Positions 1 to 8,297 of a DNA stretch of 64,000 nucleotides are shown here, piece after piece; within the stretch, counting starts at the first letter, position 1; every line of letters begins with the position of its first letter. The DNA is from Candidatus Latescibacterota bacterium (GTDB taxonomy: Bacteria > Latescibacterota > UBA2968 > UBA8231): contig JAJEIO010000041.1 of the NCBI GenBank assembly GCA_022827835.1, positions 1 to 64,000 on the forward strand, given 5' to 3'. A model generated the notes under the pieces. The model ran no database searches, was not told the origin of the DNA, and saw nothing but the letters and a program-made list of their open reading frames with translations. The translations under genes and the position numbers were made by a program.

Positions 1-561
1 GTGCTCAGGAAGCGACGGGTCTTCGTCGATGAGTCCGTCGCCATCATCGTCGATGCCGTTGATGGGGTCTTCGTTGAGTTGGCCGTCCCAATCGTCGTCA
101 AAGAGCGTGTACAACCCGTCTTCATTGAGTCGGCCATCGCCATCATTGTCGAACTGAGGATCCGGTCCGTCCTCGTCGATGAGCCCATCGAGATCGGGAT
201 CGAAAAGTTCCAGCGGGTCTTCGTCGATGAGTCCGTCGCCATCGTCGTCCCTTCTGTTAACTGGATCCTCGTTGAGTTGGCCGTCCTCGTCGTTGTCCAC
301 TTGCTCGTCGATGGGGTCTTCGTTGATCAGCGCGTCGCCGTCGTTGTCAATCAGTTCGACGGGGTCTTCGTCGATGAGTCCGTCGCCATCGTCGTCGGCG
401 ATCAACTCAACAGCCCAACTGCGACCCAAGTCGAGGCGACCGGTGACCGGGCGCAGAATCCAGGGATGCACCTCGTCGCCGATCCGCCACCGCTTGACTT
501 CGGCATAGCCATTGCTGAATACAAATGCGACGCCGACTACTGCTACCAACAACCTGATCAT
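1..561 (-). CDS. Secreted acidic DxDxDG-repeat protein, C-terminus beyond window
   Basis: Reading the minus strand from an ATG at 561 gives 187 codons open to the window edge, so the 3' end is missing. A GGAGG site lies about six bases upstream. The first 20 or so residues are a signal peptide ending near NGYAE. After about 45 more residues come roughly eight units of 16-18 residues built on DDDGDGLIDEDP, with variants such as DNDGDGRLNEDG and DDDWDGQLNEDP. Such Asp-rich loops resemble calcium-binding thrombospondin type 3 or dockerin-like repeats, so a calcium-stiffened exported spacer is plausible (inference). The repeats are also visible in the DNA. The missing C-terminus could carry the functional domain, so function is unknown. 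Confidence 0.8.
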   Translation of the reverse strand, partial: MIRLLVAVVGVAFVFSNGYAEVKRWRIGDEVHPWILRPVTGRLDLGRSWAVELIADDDGDGLIDEDPVELIDNDGDALINEDPIDEQVDNDEDGQLNEDPVNRRDDDGDGLIDEDPLELFDPDLDGLIDEDGPDPQFDNDGDGRLNEDGLYTLFDDDWDGQLNEDPINGIDDDGDGLIDEDPSLPEH

Positions 562-686
562 CGAACACCTCCACGCAAGACCGTAAGCCTTGGCTACCTG
601 CGACGAACACAACAAAGACGCCAGTGGCAGTTACGCGCTCCATCGTCTGCACCGGCTAGGCTAATTACGGACGTTTTGCTGGTCTA

Positions 687-715
687 TATATATAGTATAT
701 GAGTGAACAACTCAA
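687..715 (-). promoter_or_regulatory. Candidate promoter for the DxDxDG-repeat gene
   Basis: On the minus strand TTGAGT and TATATA are separated by 17 bases, about 125 bases upstream of the ATG at 561. The rest of 562-814 shows no gene. The -10 lies in a TA-rich stretch, so a chance match is possible. Confidence 0.3.
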
Positions 716-814
716 GATAGTCAGATCGGGCCGACGAGGGAAAAAAAGAGGTAGAGTTTGAAAGTTCTTGGATGTTTTGTCCCTTTATCAGGGACTGAAG
801 TTTTCAAAGCGCGG

Positions 815-1870
815 CTAGGCCGGGCCACCGCTTTCGTTGTTGACGGCCTGCACTAGCGCCCGCATATAGGCGATGGAATACGCGACGCCCACGCGACCTC
901 CCCCGAGCATATCGGGGATGTGGTCAGGGATGATGGCCCCATCGAACTCGACGGCGCGCAGGGCCTGCATCACCCGGTGCATGTCCTGATATCCGTCGTC
1001 CATCAGGGTCTCGGTCCACGGTTCGGGCATGGGGTTGGAGACGTTGCGGAAGTGAATTTTGAAGAGCTTGTTGCGCGATCCAAAGTAGTGTATCGCCTCT
1101 TCGACCGATGCCCCCATGCCCTGCTTGCCACCCTCCAGCCAGCAGCCGACGCACAAACAGACGCCGATATTGGGGCTGTCGGCGATGTCCATCGCCCGTT
1201 TGTACCCAGCGAAGTTGCCGAAGATGCAGCGCGGTATTCCGCCTAGGGCATAGACCGGCGGATCGTCGGGATGGATGCCGATATAGACTCCGGCTTCCTC
1301 GGCGACCGGCGCGATCTTGCGGATCATGTACTCGTAATTTTCCCACAGTTCATCTTCCGTATAGGCGCGACCGTGGGTCAAGTCGCCTACAAAGGTCTCG
1401 CTACCCCAGCGACCCGTGGCGTTTTTGATGTCGAGGGTGCGCGCGCTCATGCCGCCGCGGCGGGTGGTGCGGCCGGTGCTCCAGATGCCGTTGCCCATGT
1501 GGGCGTACGTGTGGTAGCGGATGCCAGCAGTACCGAGGTCGCGGATGAATTGGATTAATTCTTCGACTTTCTCGTCGCGGCCGGGCAGATTGAGCGTAAT
1601 CTCCGGAACGTTGTGGACCGCGTGATTGGCGATGCGATAGATCTGTAGGCCATAGGCGGCAAAGCGCGCGGCGAACTGCTTGTAGTGTTCGACGCTATGC
1701 AACGCCGGGTCATCAATGCCGAGCATGATCCATTCGACGCCGAGTTGTTGGAAGAATTGCAAATCCTCGTCGCTGGCCTTGTGCGAGGTCTGGACGGCGA
1801 CTTGGATTCCCGGTTTGCTGGCGTACAGGCCGGGGACGGCGCGCAATGCGTAGGGTCTGTTAGTGGTCAT
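815..1870 (-). CDS. Mannonate dehydratase-like enzyme (UxuA family)
   Basis: This 351-residue protein has the TIM-barrel signatures of D-mannonate dehydratase, which converts D-mannonate to 2-keto-3-deoxygluconate. Near residue 200 is the HPDDPP motif, followed by a Cys-rich VCLCVGCW segment, FKIHFRNV and IIPDH, which carry metal and substrate ligands in the family. The length is normal to slightly short. Its ATG overlaps the stop of the upstream dioxygenase (ATGA) and has an AAGGAAGG-type ribosome site, so the two are probably translationally coupled. A second, divergent copy lies at 4242. The exact substrate may differ from mannonate because both copies sit with a PhyH dioxygenase and a polyol-type dehydrogenase. 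Confidence 0.8.
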   Translation of the reverse strand: MTTNRPYALRAVPGLYASKPGIQVAVQTSHKASDEDLQFFQQLGVEWIMLGIDDPALHSVEHYKQFAARFAAYGLQIYRIANHAVHNVPEITLNLPGRDEKVEELIQFIRDLGTAGIRYHTYAHMGNGIWSTGRTTRRGGMSARTLDIKNATGRWGSETFVGDLTHGRAYTEDELWENYEYMIRKIAPVAEEAGVYIGIHPDDPPVYALGGIPRCIFGNFAGYKRAMDIADSPNIGVCLCVGCWLEGGKQGMGASVEEAIHYFGSRNKLFKIHFRNVSNPMPEPWTETLMDDGYQDMHRVMQALRAVEFDGAIIPDHIPDMLGGGRVGVAYSIAYMRALVQAVNNESGGPA

Positions 1871-2655
1871 GGAGTACCTTCCTTTATCAGTTCGGAAACC
1901 GGCTGCGACCTTTCCCAGCGCAGCGCGACTTCTTGGTCAATACCGCAGAGCCAGTTCCAAGTGCGGATGCGCCGCACTCGGTCGCGGTAGGACTCAACTT
2001 CGGTCACATACGGCAGACGCGGACGATCGCGATAGGCGGGAATTTCCGCTGCATTGCAGAGCCAGTCTCGCTGTGGTACAGCCGTGCGGTGGTAGGAAAA
2101 CTTGATCATGCTGCGGGCGCGCTCGTTGGTTTTGGGTCCGGCCTTGTGCCAGATGCCATAGCGGGTCAGCACCACAGTGCCAGCCGGCACCGTCAGCGAG
2201 ACTTGGCCGCGGATATCGCCGTAGTGAGCTATGGCCTCGCGATCGACGGCGCGGCAATGCGAGCCGGGCAGAACCATGGTCGGCCCATCAGCGAGCGCGA
2301 CGCTGTGCGGGTAGTAGTAGCATTGGAGTTCAAAGACGTCGTAGCCACTGCCCGAAAGCCCGTCCGAATGCCAAGTCTGGCCGAGGTGCGGCTCCTTGAA
2401 AAAGTGGTGGTGGCCGCCTCGGGGCACCAAGAAGTCCTCGCCCAACAACGAGCGCGCGATCCCGGCGACTTGGGGATGCAGGAGCACCTGCTGAGTGAAG
2501 TCGTCCGAGGCGATAAAGGCGTCGCAATTGCCGGGAGCGAGGTCGTCGCAGCAGCGGTTGAAGTTCTCGTCGATGACGCTTTCGAGGACCACCAAACCAG
2601 AGGCGACAAAGTCCATGACGCCGTCGTCGTCTAGCGTTGGTTTAATTGGAGACAT
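1867..2655 (-). CDS. Phytanoyl-CoA dioxygenase (PhyH) family protein
   Basis: A 262-residue Fe(II)/2-oxoglutarate oxygenase. The metal triad is visible: H96-x-D98 in TWHSDG and distal H170 in GIWHKAG, with Arg residues downstream (R181 or R190) suited to 2-oxoglutarate. A strong AGGAGG site precedes the ATG. It lies 8 bases after the small unknown gene and overlaps the UxuA-like gene by 4 bases, so all three form an operon. Members of this family hydroxylate many small molecules, and the name does not imply phytanic acid. Next to sugar-acid enzymes, oxidation of a sugar-derived or modified compound is the likeliest role (inference). Confidence 0.82.
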   Translation of the reverse strand: MSPIKPTLDDDGVMDFVASGLVVLESVIDENFNRCCDDLAPGNCDAFIASDDFTQQVLLHPQVAGIARSLLGEDFLVPRGGHHHFFKEPHLGQTWHSDGLSGSGYDVFELQCYYYPHSVALADGPTMVLPGSHCRAVDREAIAHYGDIRGQVSLTVPAGTVVLTRYGIWHKAGPKTNERARSMIKFSYHRTAVPQRDWLCNAAEIPAYRDRPRLPYVTEVESYRDRVRRIRTWNWLCGIDQEVALRWERSQPVSELIKEGTP

Positions 2656-2663
2656 AGTTCCTC

Positions 2664-3023
2664 CTAAACGAATTTTTCGAGCACGAACTCATAGCCGAGG
2701 TAGTCGTTGTCCTGACCCTCGTACGCGTAGAGCTTGGCGATGGGAAACTGCACCACGCGCCAGCCATCGGCCACGGCCGCGAGCACCGATTCGTAGGGCG
2801 GGTCGGCGCTGGGCAGGGTCGGCTTCTGCGGCTGGGTGGCGTCGTACAAGGCCCAGCTAGCCAGCGGCGAGCGCATATTGGTCGATTTGGCGTAGAGATA
2901 GAGAATCTGCTGGCGGGGTTCGGCGAGCAAGTCATCGAGGCGGTCGAGATCCGCAGCGGTAATCGCCTCGGTGCGGAGTTTGTCGCGGCACTGTGCCAAC
3001 CAGTCTTTTACAGCTTCGTGCAT
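2664..3023 (-). CDS. Small unrecognised protein in sugar-acid operon
   Basis: A 119-residue soluble protein with no signal peptide and no motif I recognise. The first half is helical and charged; the second half has an aromatic pattern (LYLYAKS, FPIAKLYAYEGQDNDYLGYEFVLEKF). An AGGGAG site precedes the ATG. Its stop lies 8 bases before the PhyH gene, so the two are co-transcribed. It could be an accessory or binding partner of the dioxygenase, but nothing in the sequence proves that. Confidence 0.6.
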   Translation of the reverse strand: MHEAVKDWLAQCRDKLRTEAITAADLDRLDDLLAEPRQQILYLYAKSTNMRSPLASWALYDATQPQKPTLPSADPPYESVLAAVADGWRVVQFPIAKLYAYEGQDNDYLGYEFVLEKFV

Positions 3024-3094
3024 ATAGGCTCCCTATGGCGTCGGCCACATAAGAAAGCACCCCCTTTTCGCGTGGTCAACAACCAGCGATGCAC

Positions 3095-4117
3095 CTAGTA
3101 ATCAATCACCACCTTGACGGTTTGGGGCTGGAGCGCTGCGTCGAAACCAGTGACCAAGTCGGGAAAGGGGACGCACTGCGAGATGAGGGGAGTCACGTCG
3201 AGTCGCTGCCGCGCCAACAGGTCCAGAGCTTGGGGAAATACGTGGGCAAAGCGGAAGGAGCCGCAGACGGTCAACTCCTTTTGCATGACCAAGTTGACCG
3301 GCAGTTCAATCGGACCGCCCTGGACACCCAACTGCACGATGGTGCCACCGGCCTTGCAGTGCACGTACGCGGCTTGCAGGGCAGCCGGAGCACCGGAGGC
3401 TTCCATGACGACATCAAATCCCTCGCTCGCCGCCCGCGCCACGGCCGCCGAATCGTCAGCGCGCACGGGCTGATCGGCCCACAGCGACACCGCCAAGTCG
3501 AGCGCACTTTGGCGAATATCGCTGACGACAAGGTGAGCCGCTCCGTAGTGCCGAGCGACCAAGCCGATGAGCTGGCCAATGGGACCGGCTCCCGTCACCA
3601 GTACGCGCTTGCCAGCGATGCCCCTTGCTTGGCCGACGCCGTGGACGGCGATGGATAGCGGTTCGAGGAGGGCCGCTTGGCGATAGTCCATCGCCGCGGG
3701 GAGCGGATGACAGTTGTGCGCATGGACTTGCACGTATTCGCGGAACGAGCCGTCTTGGGGCGGGCTGCAGGCGGCAGAACCAAAGTAGCGCATCTGCGGG
3801 CAGAGATTGTAGCGGCCCTGGCGGCAGTGGGCGCACGTGCGACAGGGATGGGATGGGTCAATGGCCACTCGGCTGCCCGCTGGCAGCACGTCTGCGAACG
3901 CGCCTGCATCGACGACTTCCCCGGCCGACTCGTGCCCGAGGACAAAGGGGCGCTCTGGGACGAAATCGCCGTTTCTGCCGTGGACGTAGTAGTGCAGGTC
4001 CGAACCGCAGATGCCGGTGGCGCGAATCTGAACCAAGATTTCGTCCGCGGCGATCTGCGGTCGCTCGATTTCCGCGGCTCGCAGGTCGCGGGCACCGTGC
4101 AGGTAAAAAGCTCTCAT
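3095..4117 (-). CDS. Zinc-dependent alcohol dehydrogenase, L-idonate 5-dehydrogenase-like
   Basis: This is a 340-residue medium-chain dehydrogenase starting MRAFYLHG. C37 (ICGSDLHYY) and H62-E63 (GHES) form the catalytic zinc site; C92, C95, C98 and C106 form the structural zinc site; VTGAGPIG is the NAD(P) fold. The segments ICGSDLHYY, MRYFGSA and GSFR closely resemble E. coli IdnD as I remember it, so oxidation of L-idonate or a similar sugar acid or polyol is likely. The frame stays open upstream to 4351, but that extension would run through the divergent UxuA-like gene, so ATG 4117 is preferred although its ribosome site is weak. It lies 71 bases upstream of the dioxygenase operon and may head it. 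Confidence 0.82.
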   Translation of the reverse strand: MRAFYLHGARDLRAAEIERPQIAADEILVQIRATGICGSDLHYYVHGRNGDFVPERPFVLGHESAGEVVDAGAFADVLPAGSRVAIDPSHPCRTCAHCRQGRYNLCPQMRYFGSAACSPPQDGSFREYVQVHAHNCHPLPAAMDYRQAALLEPLSIAVHGVGQARGIAGKRVLVTGAGPIGQLIGLVARHYGAAHLVVSDIRQSALDLAVSLWADQPVRADDSAAVARAASEGFDVVMEASGAPAALQAAYVHCKAGGTIVQLGVQGGPIELPVNLVMQKELTVCGSFRFAHVFPQALDLLARQRLDVTPLISQCVPFPDLVTGFDAALQPQTVKVVIDY

Positions 4118-4241
4118 GCAGCGGATAGTAGCGGCCACAGTACGGCGCGTCAAGGGAAAGGGCTGACCGCAGCGAGATTTGCCTGCCGCAGGCGTTGTGC
4201 GTACTGTGCAGGCACCATTCTCATTAGAAAGGAGACCTGCC

Positions 4242-5213
4242 GTGAAACTCGGTCTCAAGTTCGGCCTCGACACACTCAGCAAAGAAAACCTGCAATTCGC
4301 CCAGCAGATGGGCGTCACGCACATCGTCGTCCACAGTCCCCACCTCGGCAACGAGGGCGTGCTCGATTACTTCGAGTTGCTGCGGATGAAAAAATTCATC
4401 GACTCGTTCGGCCTGGAACTGTGCGCCATCGAGAACTTGCCCGGCGACCACATGCACCCCATCACCCACGCGACGCCAGCGCGCGACGCTCAGTTGGCGA
4501 AAGTCTGCACCTCCATTGAAAACATGGGGAAAATCGGCATCCCGATCCTCGGCTACTACTTCAGTTTGGCCGGTGTCTCCGGCCACTGGCGCGCGTACGA
4601 AAGCGGCGGCGGACGCGGTGGAGCCGGTCTTAAAAGTTTTGATTACGCCTTAGTCAAGGACGCGCCGCCGATCGTCGACAAACCGGTCTCCGTCGCCGAG
4701 ATGTGGGAGCGATTGGCCTATTTTCTCGAGCGGGTAGTGCCCGTTGCCGAAAACGCCGGCGTCAAACTCGCCGCCCACCAAGACGACCCCCCGGCTGAAA
4801 CCCTCTTCGGCACGGGCCGGCTCCTGACCAATCACGACGCCATGCAGCGATTGATTGACCTCGTGCCCAGTCCGAGCAATGGATTGGAGTTCTGCCAGGG
4901 AACGGTGGCCGAGATGGGGCCGGACGAGACGATCTCAGCCGTGCGCCGCTTCGCCGCACAGGGCAAAATATTCTACGTGCACTTTCGCAATGTGCGCGGC
5001 GGCTTCCCCAAATTCGACGAAGTCTTTATCGACGAGGGCGACGTCAACATGATCGCCGCGCTCAAAGCCTATCGCGACGCTGGCTACGACGGGGTCATCA
5101 CGCCCGACCACACGCCCCGCGTAATCGGCGACGAGCCGTACGGACACCGGGGGCGGGCTTTCGCCCTAGGGTACATTCGCGCTGGAATGCAGGCGCTGGA
5201 ATTGCTGGATTAG
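4242..5213 (+). CDS. Second mannonate dehydratase-like enzyme (UxuA family)
   Basis: A 323-residue protein with a GTG start at 4242, chosen because AAAGGAG sits 7 bases upstream and the protein then begins directly with the barrel strand KLGLKFGLD. The family motifs are AAHQDDPP (the equivalent of HPDDPP, with Gln for Pro), GLEFCQGTV, FYVHFRNV and VITPDH. It is clearly homologous to but diverged from the copy at 815. It is transcribed away from the IdnD-like gene across a 124-bp gap that probably holds both promoters. Two copies of differing sequence suggest two related sugar-acid substrates rather than simple redundancy (inference). Confidence 0.78.
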   Translation: MKLGLKFGLDTLSKENLQFAQQMGVTHIVVHSPHLGNEGVLDYFELLRMKKFIDSFGLELCAIENLPGDHMHPITHATPARDAQLAKVCTSIENMGKIGIPILGYYFSLAGVSGHWRAYESGGGRGGAGLKSFDYALVKDAPPIVDKPVSVAEMWERLAYFLERVVPVAENAGVKLAAHQDDPPAETLFGTGRLLTNHDAMQRLIDLVPSPSNGLEFCQGTVAEMGPDETISAVRRFAAQGKIFYVHFRNVRGGFPKFDEVFIDEGDVNMIAALKAYRDAGYDGVITPDHTPRVIGDEPYGHRGRAFALGYIRAGMQALELLD

Positions 5214-5222
5214 TGGGAGTCG

Positions 5223-5310
5223 TGGTGCCGAGGGCCGGACTCGAACCGGCACGTCCTAAGCGGACAGTGGATTTTAAGTCCACCGCGTCTACCAATTCCG
5301 CCACCCCGGC
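5223..5310 (-). tRNA. tRNA-Leu (anticodon UAA)
   Basis: The minus strand folds as a class II tRNA. The acceptor GCCGGGG pairs with CCTCGGC, the anticodon loop is CTTAAAA with anticodon TAA, there is a long variable arm, a GGTTCGAGTCC T-arm, discriminator A and an encoded CCA. It lies 9 bases beyond the convergent UxuA-like stop and 15 bases downstream of tRNA-Cys, so the two are probably one transcript. Confidence 0.95.
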
Positions 5311-5325
5311 GCACCGACAAAAAAA

Positions 5326-5399
5326 TGGAGGCGACGCCCGGACTCGAACCGGGGATAAGGGCTTTGCAGGCCCCTGCCTTACCACTTGGCCACGTCGCC
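5326..5399 (-). tRNA. tRNA-Cys (anticodon GCA)
   Basis: 74 bases including an encoded CCA. The acceptor GGCGACG pairs with CGTCGCC, the anticodon loop CTGCAAA gives GCA, the T-arm is GGTTCGAGTCC and the discriminator is U, as expected for cysteine tRNA. It is first in a two-tRNA transcript with tRNA-Leu. Confidence 0.95.
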
Positions 5400-5414
5400 T
5401 CAAATAGGGCTTTG

Positions 5415-5443
5415 AAAGTACGCGGCGGGCATGTTCCTGTCAA
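5415..5443 (-). promoter_or_regulatory. Promoter of the tRNA-Cys/tRNA-Leu unit
   Basis: On the minus strand a consensus TTGACA (5438-5443) is 17 bases from TACTTT (5415-5420). The predicted start would be about 10 bases before tRNA-Cys. The perfect -35 and the spacing make this one of the best promoter matches in the window. Confidence 0.7.
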
Positions 5444-5537
5444 CCAACCCGCCAGCCGGTTGCGCTAGCCAAGATAGGTTAAAGATGCGCTAACACCTCG
5501 TCCACAGCACGGCCAAAGGCGACCACACAAAACGCCT

Positions 5538-5565
5538 TTGACACGGCGCACAAAACCTATAAACT
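5538..5565 (+). promoter_or_regulatory. Candidate thyA promoter
   Basis: TTGACA (5538-5543) and TAAACT (5560-5565) are 16 bases apart, just upstream of thyA. A TATAAA at 5558 gives a shorter, less likely spacing. The leader would be only about 10 bases, consistent with the weak ribosome site before the ATG. Confidence 0.45.
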
Positions 5566-5582
5566 AAAAAAAGAGCTTCACA

Positions 5583-6374
5583 ATGCGACAATACCTCGAC
5601 CTAGTAAGCCATTGCCTCGACCACGGCGAGGCCAAAGACGACCGCACGGGCGTCGGCACTCTCGCCATCTTCGGCTATCAGATGCGTTTTGATCTAGCCG
5701 ACGGGTTCCCCTGCCTGACCACCAAAAAGCTGCATTTGCGCTCCATTATCCACGAACTCCTGTGGTTTCTCAATGGCGACACCAACACGGCCTATTTGCA
5801 AAAGAAAAAGGTCAGCATCTGGGACGAATGGGCCGATGAAAACGGCGACCTCGGCCCCATCTACGGCAAGCAGTGGCGCGAGTGGTCAACCCCAGACGGC
5901 CCCATCGACCAAATTCAACGCGCCATTGAGCTAATTAAGACCAATCCCGATTCGCGCCGCATCCTCGTCAGCGCGTGGAACGTCGGCGAGCTGGAGCAAA
6001 TGGCCCTCATGCCCTGCCACTGCCTGTTCCAGTTTTTCGTCACTCGCGGTCGGCTTTCCTGCCAGCTTTATCAACGCTCTTGCGACGTGGGGCTTGGCGT
6101 ACCGTTCAACATCGCCAGCTACAGCCTGTTGACCATGATGATGGCCCAGGTCTGCGGCTTGCAGCCCGGGGAATTCGTCTGGACTGGCGGCGACGTTCAC
6201 ATCTATCAGAACCACGTCGCCGCACTGCGCCAACAACTCTGCCGAACTCCCCGGTCACTGCCGGTGATGACGATTAAAAATCGCGGCCAGTCGATTTCCG
6301 ACTTCCGCTACGACGACTTCAAACTGCTCAACTACCATCCCCATCCCTCCATCCGTATGGAAATCGCCGTCTGA
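5583..6374 (+). CDS. thyA: Thymidylate synthase
   Basis: This 263-residue enzyme methylates dUMP to dTMP with 5,10-methylenetetrahydrofolate in the cytosol. The length matches classical ThyA. Visible motifs are DDRTGVGT (dUMP phosphate site), [18 protein letters not shown], the catalytic C145 in [26 protein letters not shown] and the C-terminal MEIAV. It stands alone behind its own promoter, with a convergent gene downstream. With the class II ribonucleotide reductase at 13310 it supplies DNA precursors. Confidence 0.97.
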   Translation: MRQYLDLVSHCLDHGEAKDDRTGVGTLAIFGYQMRFDLADGFPCLTTKKLHLRSIIHELLWFLNGDTNTAYLQKKKVSIWDEWADENGDLGPIYGKQWREWSTPDGPIDQIQRAIELIKTNPDSRRILVSAWNVGELEQMALMPCHCLFQFFVTRGRLSCQLYQRSCDVGLGVPFNIASYSLLTMMMAQVCGLQPGEFVWTGGDVHIYQNHVAALRQQLCRTPRSLPVMTIKNRGQSISDFRYDDFKLLNYHPHPSIRMEIAV

Positions 6375-6387
6375 CAGCTCTGTTTGT

Positions 6388-6744
6388 TCAGTCTTGATTT
6401 AAGACCTTCACCTGCGTGTGTGCATCATCTATAGTCCAAGCCCCAGGCTGACCGTCCCCATCCAAATCGGCCCGCACCACCAACCAGAATCCTGTGCTCA
6501 TAGGCCAAAACTCCCAAGTATAACCCTCGATCTGCCACCAAGCGCGCCGAATTCCCTTGTCATTCGGGTCGAAGTAGTGACCATGCTTGGCAAAATAGGC
6601 TTTTTCGAACAGGTAGAGCTGCTCCAAGCACGCCTCCATTTGGATCAGGGCCCGCTCATGTGGGGTCAAGCGAGAAAAATGCACAACCCCTAAGCCTATG
6701 AGCACCAGCACCAAAAACGTCAACTCGATCAGTCTCAGCGGCAT
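6388..6744 (-). CDS. Pilin-like (pseudopilin-type) small membrane protein
   Basis: A 118-residue protein with an N-terminal helix LIELTFLVLVLIGLGVV like the LIEL-type core of type IV pilins and type II pseudopilins. A helical stretch and a C-terminal RADLDGDGQPGAWTIDD loop follow, the latter typical of secretin-system pseudopilins. The positively charged leader ending in Gly that prepilin peptidase needs is absent, because the helix begins only three residues after the start. It may therefore be an uncleaved membrane-anchored relative. It overlaps the upstream lipoprotein gene by 10 bases, so the two are coupled. No other pilus gene is nearby. Confidence 0.6.
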   Translation of the reverse strand: MPLRLIELTFLVLVLIGLGVVHFSRLTPHERALIQMEACLEQLYLFEKAYFAKHGHYFDPNDKGIRRAWWQIEGYTWEFWPMSTGFWLVVRADLDGDGQPGAWTIDDAHTQVKVLNQD

Positions 6745-8297
6745 GGGATATTTACCTCTTCGACGATTTGGTCCGCATCTAAGTCAATCGGCTCGCCATA
6801 GCGTCCATAAGGCTCGGAATAGCGAAAGGGGCTGAGCGAGCCGCTGCTGTACTCGCCGTCGCCATCGCGATCTACAAACGCCCACAGCGAGTAGGTACCG
6901 GCCAGCAGACCATCCAGATCAAATCGTCCCTCTTCGTCCGCCCACTCGGCGTACGTCCGCCCGTCCTCGTTGATGGCCGCGATTCGGACGCGACCTTCTT
7001 CCCCGGCCTGCACCTGCCCTCGAATCGCCGCAGTCTCCGCGCCAACGGTAAAAGAAAGCGTCAGCAGGCTGTCGGCGAGGCTATTGCCGATCCGGTCCAC
7101 TAACTGGGCAGCCGACCCTGCGAGCCGATACGCACCCGGTGCCAGCGGTTCGGCAGGCGCGAAGCGGGCGCGGTTGGGTGCCGGCCACAGCCAATCCCCC
7201 GCTAATGCTTGCGTCGAATCGCTCTCCGTCCAAAACCCTGCCAACGAGACCGGCTGCATGGCTTCGGAAAAAAGCAAGTCCAGCGCGTCGCTTGGGGCCA
7301 GTCGATTCCGCGTCAGCCCGACGAAAGAGGGCGGCTTGCGGTCGGACCGCGCACTGCCGCGAACGGGCGCGTCCCACTGCACGGGCGCACCAGCGAACGC
7401 AAGCTGTACAGCATAGCGTTGGTCTGGCTCTTGCGTTGCCGTCTCAACGTAGATTTTCTCCTCCGCACTTGGGGCCGCGTACAGCGACTCCACCGCCAGC
7501 CCAGCGACTTCCAACTCTAATTCTTGCAGATCCACAACCTCGGCAAAAAGCAACATCAGCCGCTTGGCGTGTATGGCCTGGACTCGCTTGAGCACGGGCG
7601 CAGATATCTGCTGACGCGCGAGCGCTAAGTCGCCAGCCCTCACCTCTTCCTCCCCCACTTCCACAGAGGACGACGGAAGGCCCAACCATTCGTCGGCGTC
7701 TGGCAGGGCGTTGCGATTTGCATCCCTAAAGGCCAGCACTCGATAGTAACCCGGAGCAAGGCGAACAAACTCGTAGCCCCCGTCGGCTCCACTCTGAGTC
7801 TGATAGGACGGTTCGTCCAATCCTACCTCCCCGCTAAAGGTTCCCAGATCATAGGCCCAAACATGGACACCGGCCACGGGTTGATGATCTTGGTACACCC
7901 GGCCCCGCACCAAACCCTGGTCGAGCTGCGAGCCGGTGGCGAAAGCTAAAGTAAAGGATTTTGTCAAGGCATTGCCCCGCAGATCCCGCGCCCCAGTACC
8001 CACTGTCAACACATACGTTCGCTCCTCGGCCAAAGGCATAGCAATGCGCAGTCGTGGACCGTGCCACGACAGTTGCAGCGGCCCGACCGGAGAGACAAAA
8101 AGAGCAGCCTCAGTCTGCTCGCGGTTCATCGGTTCGCTGAAGACGATTTCTACTTCGGTATCCCGCGCCACTTTCAAGGCGTCGCTCTCCGGGTAGTGAG
8201 ACAGAATGCGAGGCGGCTCTTTGTCCACCGGCCCTCCGGTGGGCGGCCCGACTTTGGCACAGCCCAACAACAGGGCGACCAAGATGCTAATCAGCAC
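6735..8297 (-). CDS. Lipoprotein with bacterial Ig-like domains
   Basis: A 520-residue exported protein. Its N-terminus ends in the lipobox LLGC, with the lipidated Cys at residue 13. The segment after PPRILSHYPESDALKV matches the Big_5-type Ig-like domain (EIVFSEPMN, TYVLTVGTGARD). A carboxypeptidase-regulatory-like domain follows (GRVYQDHQPVAGVHVWAYD, GGYEFVRLAPGYYRVLAFRD), then a second pair near the C-terminus (LLFSEAM; FDLDGLLAGTYSLWAFVDRDGDG). It is probably a surface or periplasmic structural lipoprotein. Its start overlaps the xerC stop by 11 bases. Family members often sit in outer-envelope loci of FCB bacteria. Confidence 0.75.
   Translation of the reverse strand: MLISILVALLLGCAKVGPPTGGPVDKEPPRILSHYPESDALKVARDTEVEIVFSEPMNREQTEAALFVSPVGPLQLSWHGPRLRIAMPLAEERTYVLTVGTGARDLRGNALTKSFTLAFATGSQLDQGLVRGRVYQDHQPVAGVHVWAYDLGTFSGEVGLDEPSYQTQSGADGGYEFVRLAPGYYRVLAFRDANRNALPDADEWLGLPSSSVEVGEEEVRAGDLALARQQISAPVLKRVQAIHAKRLMLLFAEVVDLQELELEVAGLAVESLYAAPSAEEKIYVETATQEPDQRYAVQLAFAGAPVQWDAPVRGSARSDRKPPSFVGLTRNRLAPSDALDLLFSEAMQPVSLAGFWTESDSTQALAGDWLWPAPNRARFAPAEPLAPGAYRLAGSAAQLVDRIGNSLADSLLTLSFTVGAETAAIRGQVQAGEEGRVRIAAINEDGRTYAEWADEEGRFDLDGLLAGTYSLWAFVDRDGDGEYSSGSLSPFRYSEPYGRYGEPIDLDADQIVEEVNIPCR

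Noticed and set aside
1..561. CRISPR array or tandem DNA satellite
   Set aside because: The repetition is codon-phased, variable and encodes Asp-rich loops; there are no unique spacers.
1..702. Long open plus-strand frame at the window start
   Set aside because: It is the antisense of the DxDxDG repeat gene. Its repetitive VFVDESVAIV text mirrors the minus-strand codons, and there is no signal peptide or family match.
779..795. GTCCC/GGGAC hairpin after the first UxuA-like gene
   Set aside because: Only 5 bp with no T-run, so not called as a terminator.
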